A DNA stretch of 5,927 bases from JACDAN01 sp046714355 (GTDB lineage Bacteria; Actinomycetota; Thermoleophilia; Gaiellales; Gaiellaceae): assembly GCA_046714355.1 (NCBI GenBank), contig JBKKAR010000175.1, positions 1 through 5,927 of the forward strand, in the 5' to 3' direction. How positions within the stretch are numbered: position 1 is the stretch's first letter; each line of letters starts with the position of its first letter. Of this stretch, positions 5,346 to 5,927 are shown piece by piece. The notes below the pieces were generated by a model. That model was not told where the DNA came from, searched no databases, and saw only the letters and a list, made by a program, of their open reading frames with translations. The translations under genes and the position numbers were made by a program.

Positions 5346-5756
5346 ATGGCGGGTGCGATGGCCGTCGTCGAACGCCTGATCCGGGCGACGAACGATCACG
5401 ATCTCGAGGAGTTGGTTGCGTCTTTCGACGAGGACTACCGGAGTGATCAGCCGACCCATCCGGAGCGAACGTTTCAGGGAGTAAGCCAGGTTCGCGAGAA
5501 CTGGTCCGCTCTACTCGCTGCCGTCCCAGACATCCGGTGGGAGATCCTCGGTGCGGCGGAAACCGCTGACACCTCGTGGCTCGAGCTAAGGCTGACCGGT
5601 ACGCGGGCGGATGGGACGAAGCTCCACGAGCTTGGCGTGGGGATCTTCGGCGTCAGCGGCGAGAAGATCGCGTGGGCGCGCCTCTACATCGAGGAGCTGG
5701 AAGAAGCGGATGGCGACATCGACGCCACGGTCAAGCGCATGGCCGGAACGAATTGA
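5346..5756 (+). CDS. NTF2-fold (SnoaL-like domain) protein
   Basis: A 136-aa single-domain protein of the nuclear transport factor 2 superfamily. The pattern is VVERLIRATNDHDLEELVAS (7-26) followed by FDEDYRSDQPTHPER, then a short helix with QVRENWSALLAAVPDIRWEI (48-67), and strands TSWLELRLTGTRADGTKLHE (76-95) and GVGIFGVSGEKIAWARLYIE (97-116). The 'N-x-H-D-L-x-x-L-V-x-x-F-x-x-D-Y' opening and 'G-x-I-x-W-x-R-x-Y-x-E' ending are typical of actinobacterial members. It is only distantly like the SnoaL-like protein at 3938-4363, so the two are not a recent duplication. The ATG at 5346 is chosen because a -10 box sits 6 nt before it; an in-frame ATG at 5358 is the alternative. Its TGA overlaps a TTG that would start the VOC gene, suggesting co-translation. 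Substrate unknown. Confidence 0.88.
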   Translation: MAGAMAVVERLIRATNDHDLEELVASFDEDYRSDQPTHPERTFQGVSQVRENWSALLAAVPDIRWEILGAAETADTSWLELRLTGTRADGTKLHELGVGIFGVSGEKIAWARLYIEELEEADGDIDATVKRMAGTN

Positions 5757-5927
5757 CTCTCACCGGCCTCGCGCCCGTCCTGATCGTTCCCGACGTCGGG
5801 GAGGCGCTCGCGTACTACCGCGACAAGCTGGGCTTCGACGTCGAGAACTGGGAGCCGAACCCGGCTGCATACGGGTAAGCGCAGCGGGACGGCTGCAACC
5901 TCCACTTCTGCCAGGGCGAGCAGCCGC
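5753..5927 (+). pseudogene. VOC-family (glyoxalase/bleomycin-resistance fold) gene with in-frame TAA, partial
   Basis: From TTG at 5753 the frame reads LTLTGLAPVLIVPDVGEALA, then YYRDKLGFDVENWEPNPAAY and G. This is the classic first beta-alpha-beta half-module of vicinal oxygen chelate proteins, with 'P-V-L-x-V-x-D-V-x-x-A-L-A-Y-Y-R-D-x-L-G-F'. TAA follows at 5876-5878. Directly after it, in the same frame, the code continues AQRDGCNLHFCQGEQP to the window end, which is the next expected strand ('R-D-G-x-x-L-H-F'). Changing only the last base of TAA to C or T gives Tyr and a normal YGYAQRDG run, so one substitution explains the break. The TTG overlaps the TGA of the NTF2-fold gene (TTGA, 5753-5756), with weak GGAA at 5745-5748 upstream. 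The position that often carries the first metal ligand is hydrophobic here, more like resistance-type members. The gene is cut by the window, and a sequencing error is possible. Confidence 0.75.

Overview
The window looks like chromosomal DNA from a high-GC actinobacterium, possibly of the Thermoleophilia/Gaiellales type. This is inferred from strong G/C preference at third codon positions, an actinobacterial-type DnaE1 with an intact PHP site, starts without a Shine-Dalgarno sequence but with a -10 box immediately upstream, and a run of small SnoaL/NTF2-, START-like and VOC-type genes. No marker in the window settles the lineage.

Layout. (1) 1-115, minus: N-terminus of an ABC-transporter ATPase that leaves the window before Walker A. 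(2) 163-403, minus: a decayed gene for a small membrane protein of about 79 residues with two hydrophobic segments, carrying one in-frame TGA and one frameshift; no single open frame shows it whole. (3) 477-3857, plus: complete dnaE (1126 aa), the replicative DNA polymerase III alpha subunit, divergent from (2). (4) 3938-4363, plus: SnoaL-like NTF2-fold protein with its own promoter and a strong ribosome binding site, followed by a 16-bp-stem hairpin. (5) 4473-4712, plus: 79-aa C2HC zinc-finger-like protein. (6) 4709-5254, minus: START/SRPBCC-like protein, convergent with (5); both genes stop in the same CTAG. (7) 5346-5756, plus: second, unrelated-looking NTF2-fold protein with a leaderless-type promoter. 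(8) 5753 to the window end: VOC (glyoxalase/bleomycin-resistance fold) gene overlapping (7) and interrupted by an in-frame TAA.

How the genes fit together. dnaE is the housekeeping anchor. The downstream genes are small accessory genes, four of which (NTF2, START-like, NTF2, VOC) belong or probably belong to single-domain families with a ligand pocket; nothing shows them acting in one pathway. The main points for a second look are the hidden membrane-protein pseudogene, the VOC nonsense codon, a degenerate second copy of the dnaE 3' end just before gene (7), and -10 boxes ending exactly 6 nt before three separate start codons. I found no CRISPR array, tRNA, rRNA, transposase, integrase or intein, and no convincing novel multi-gene system.
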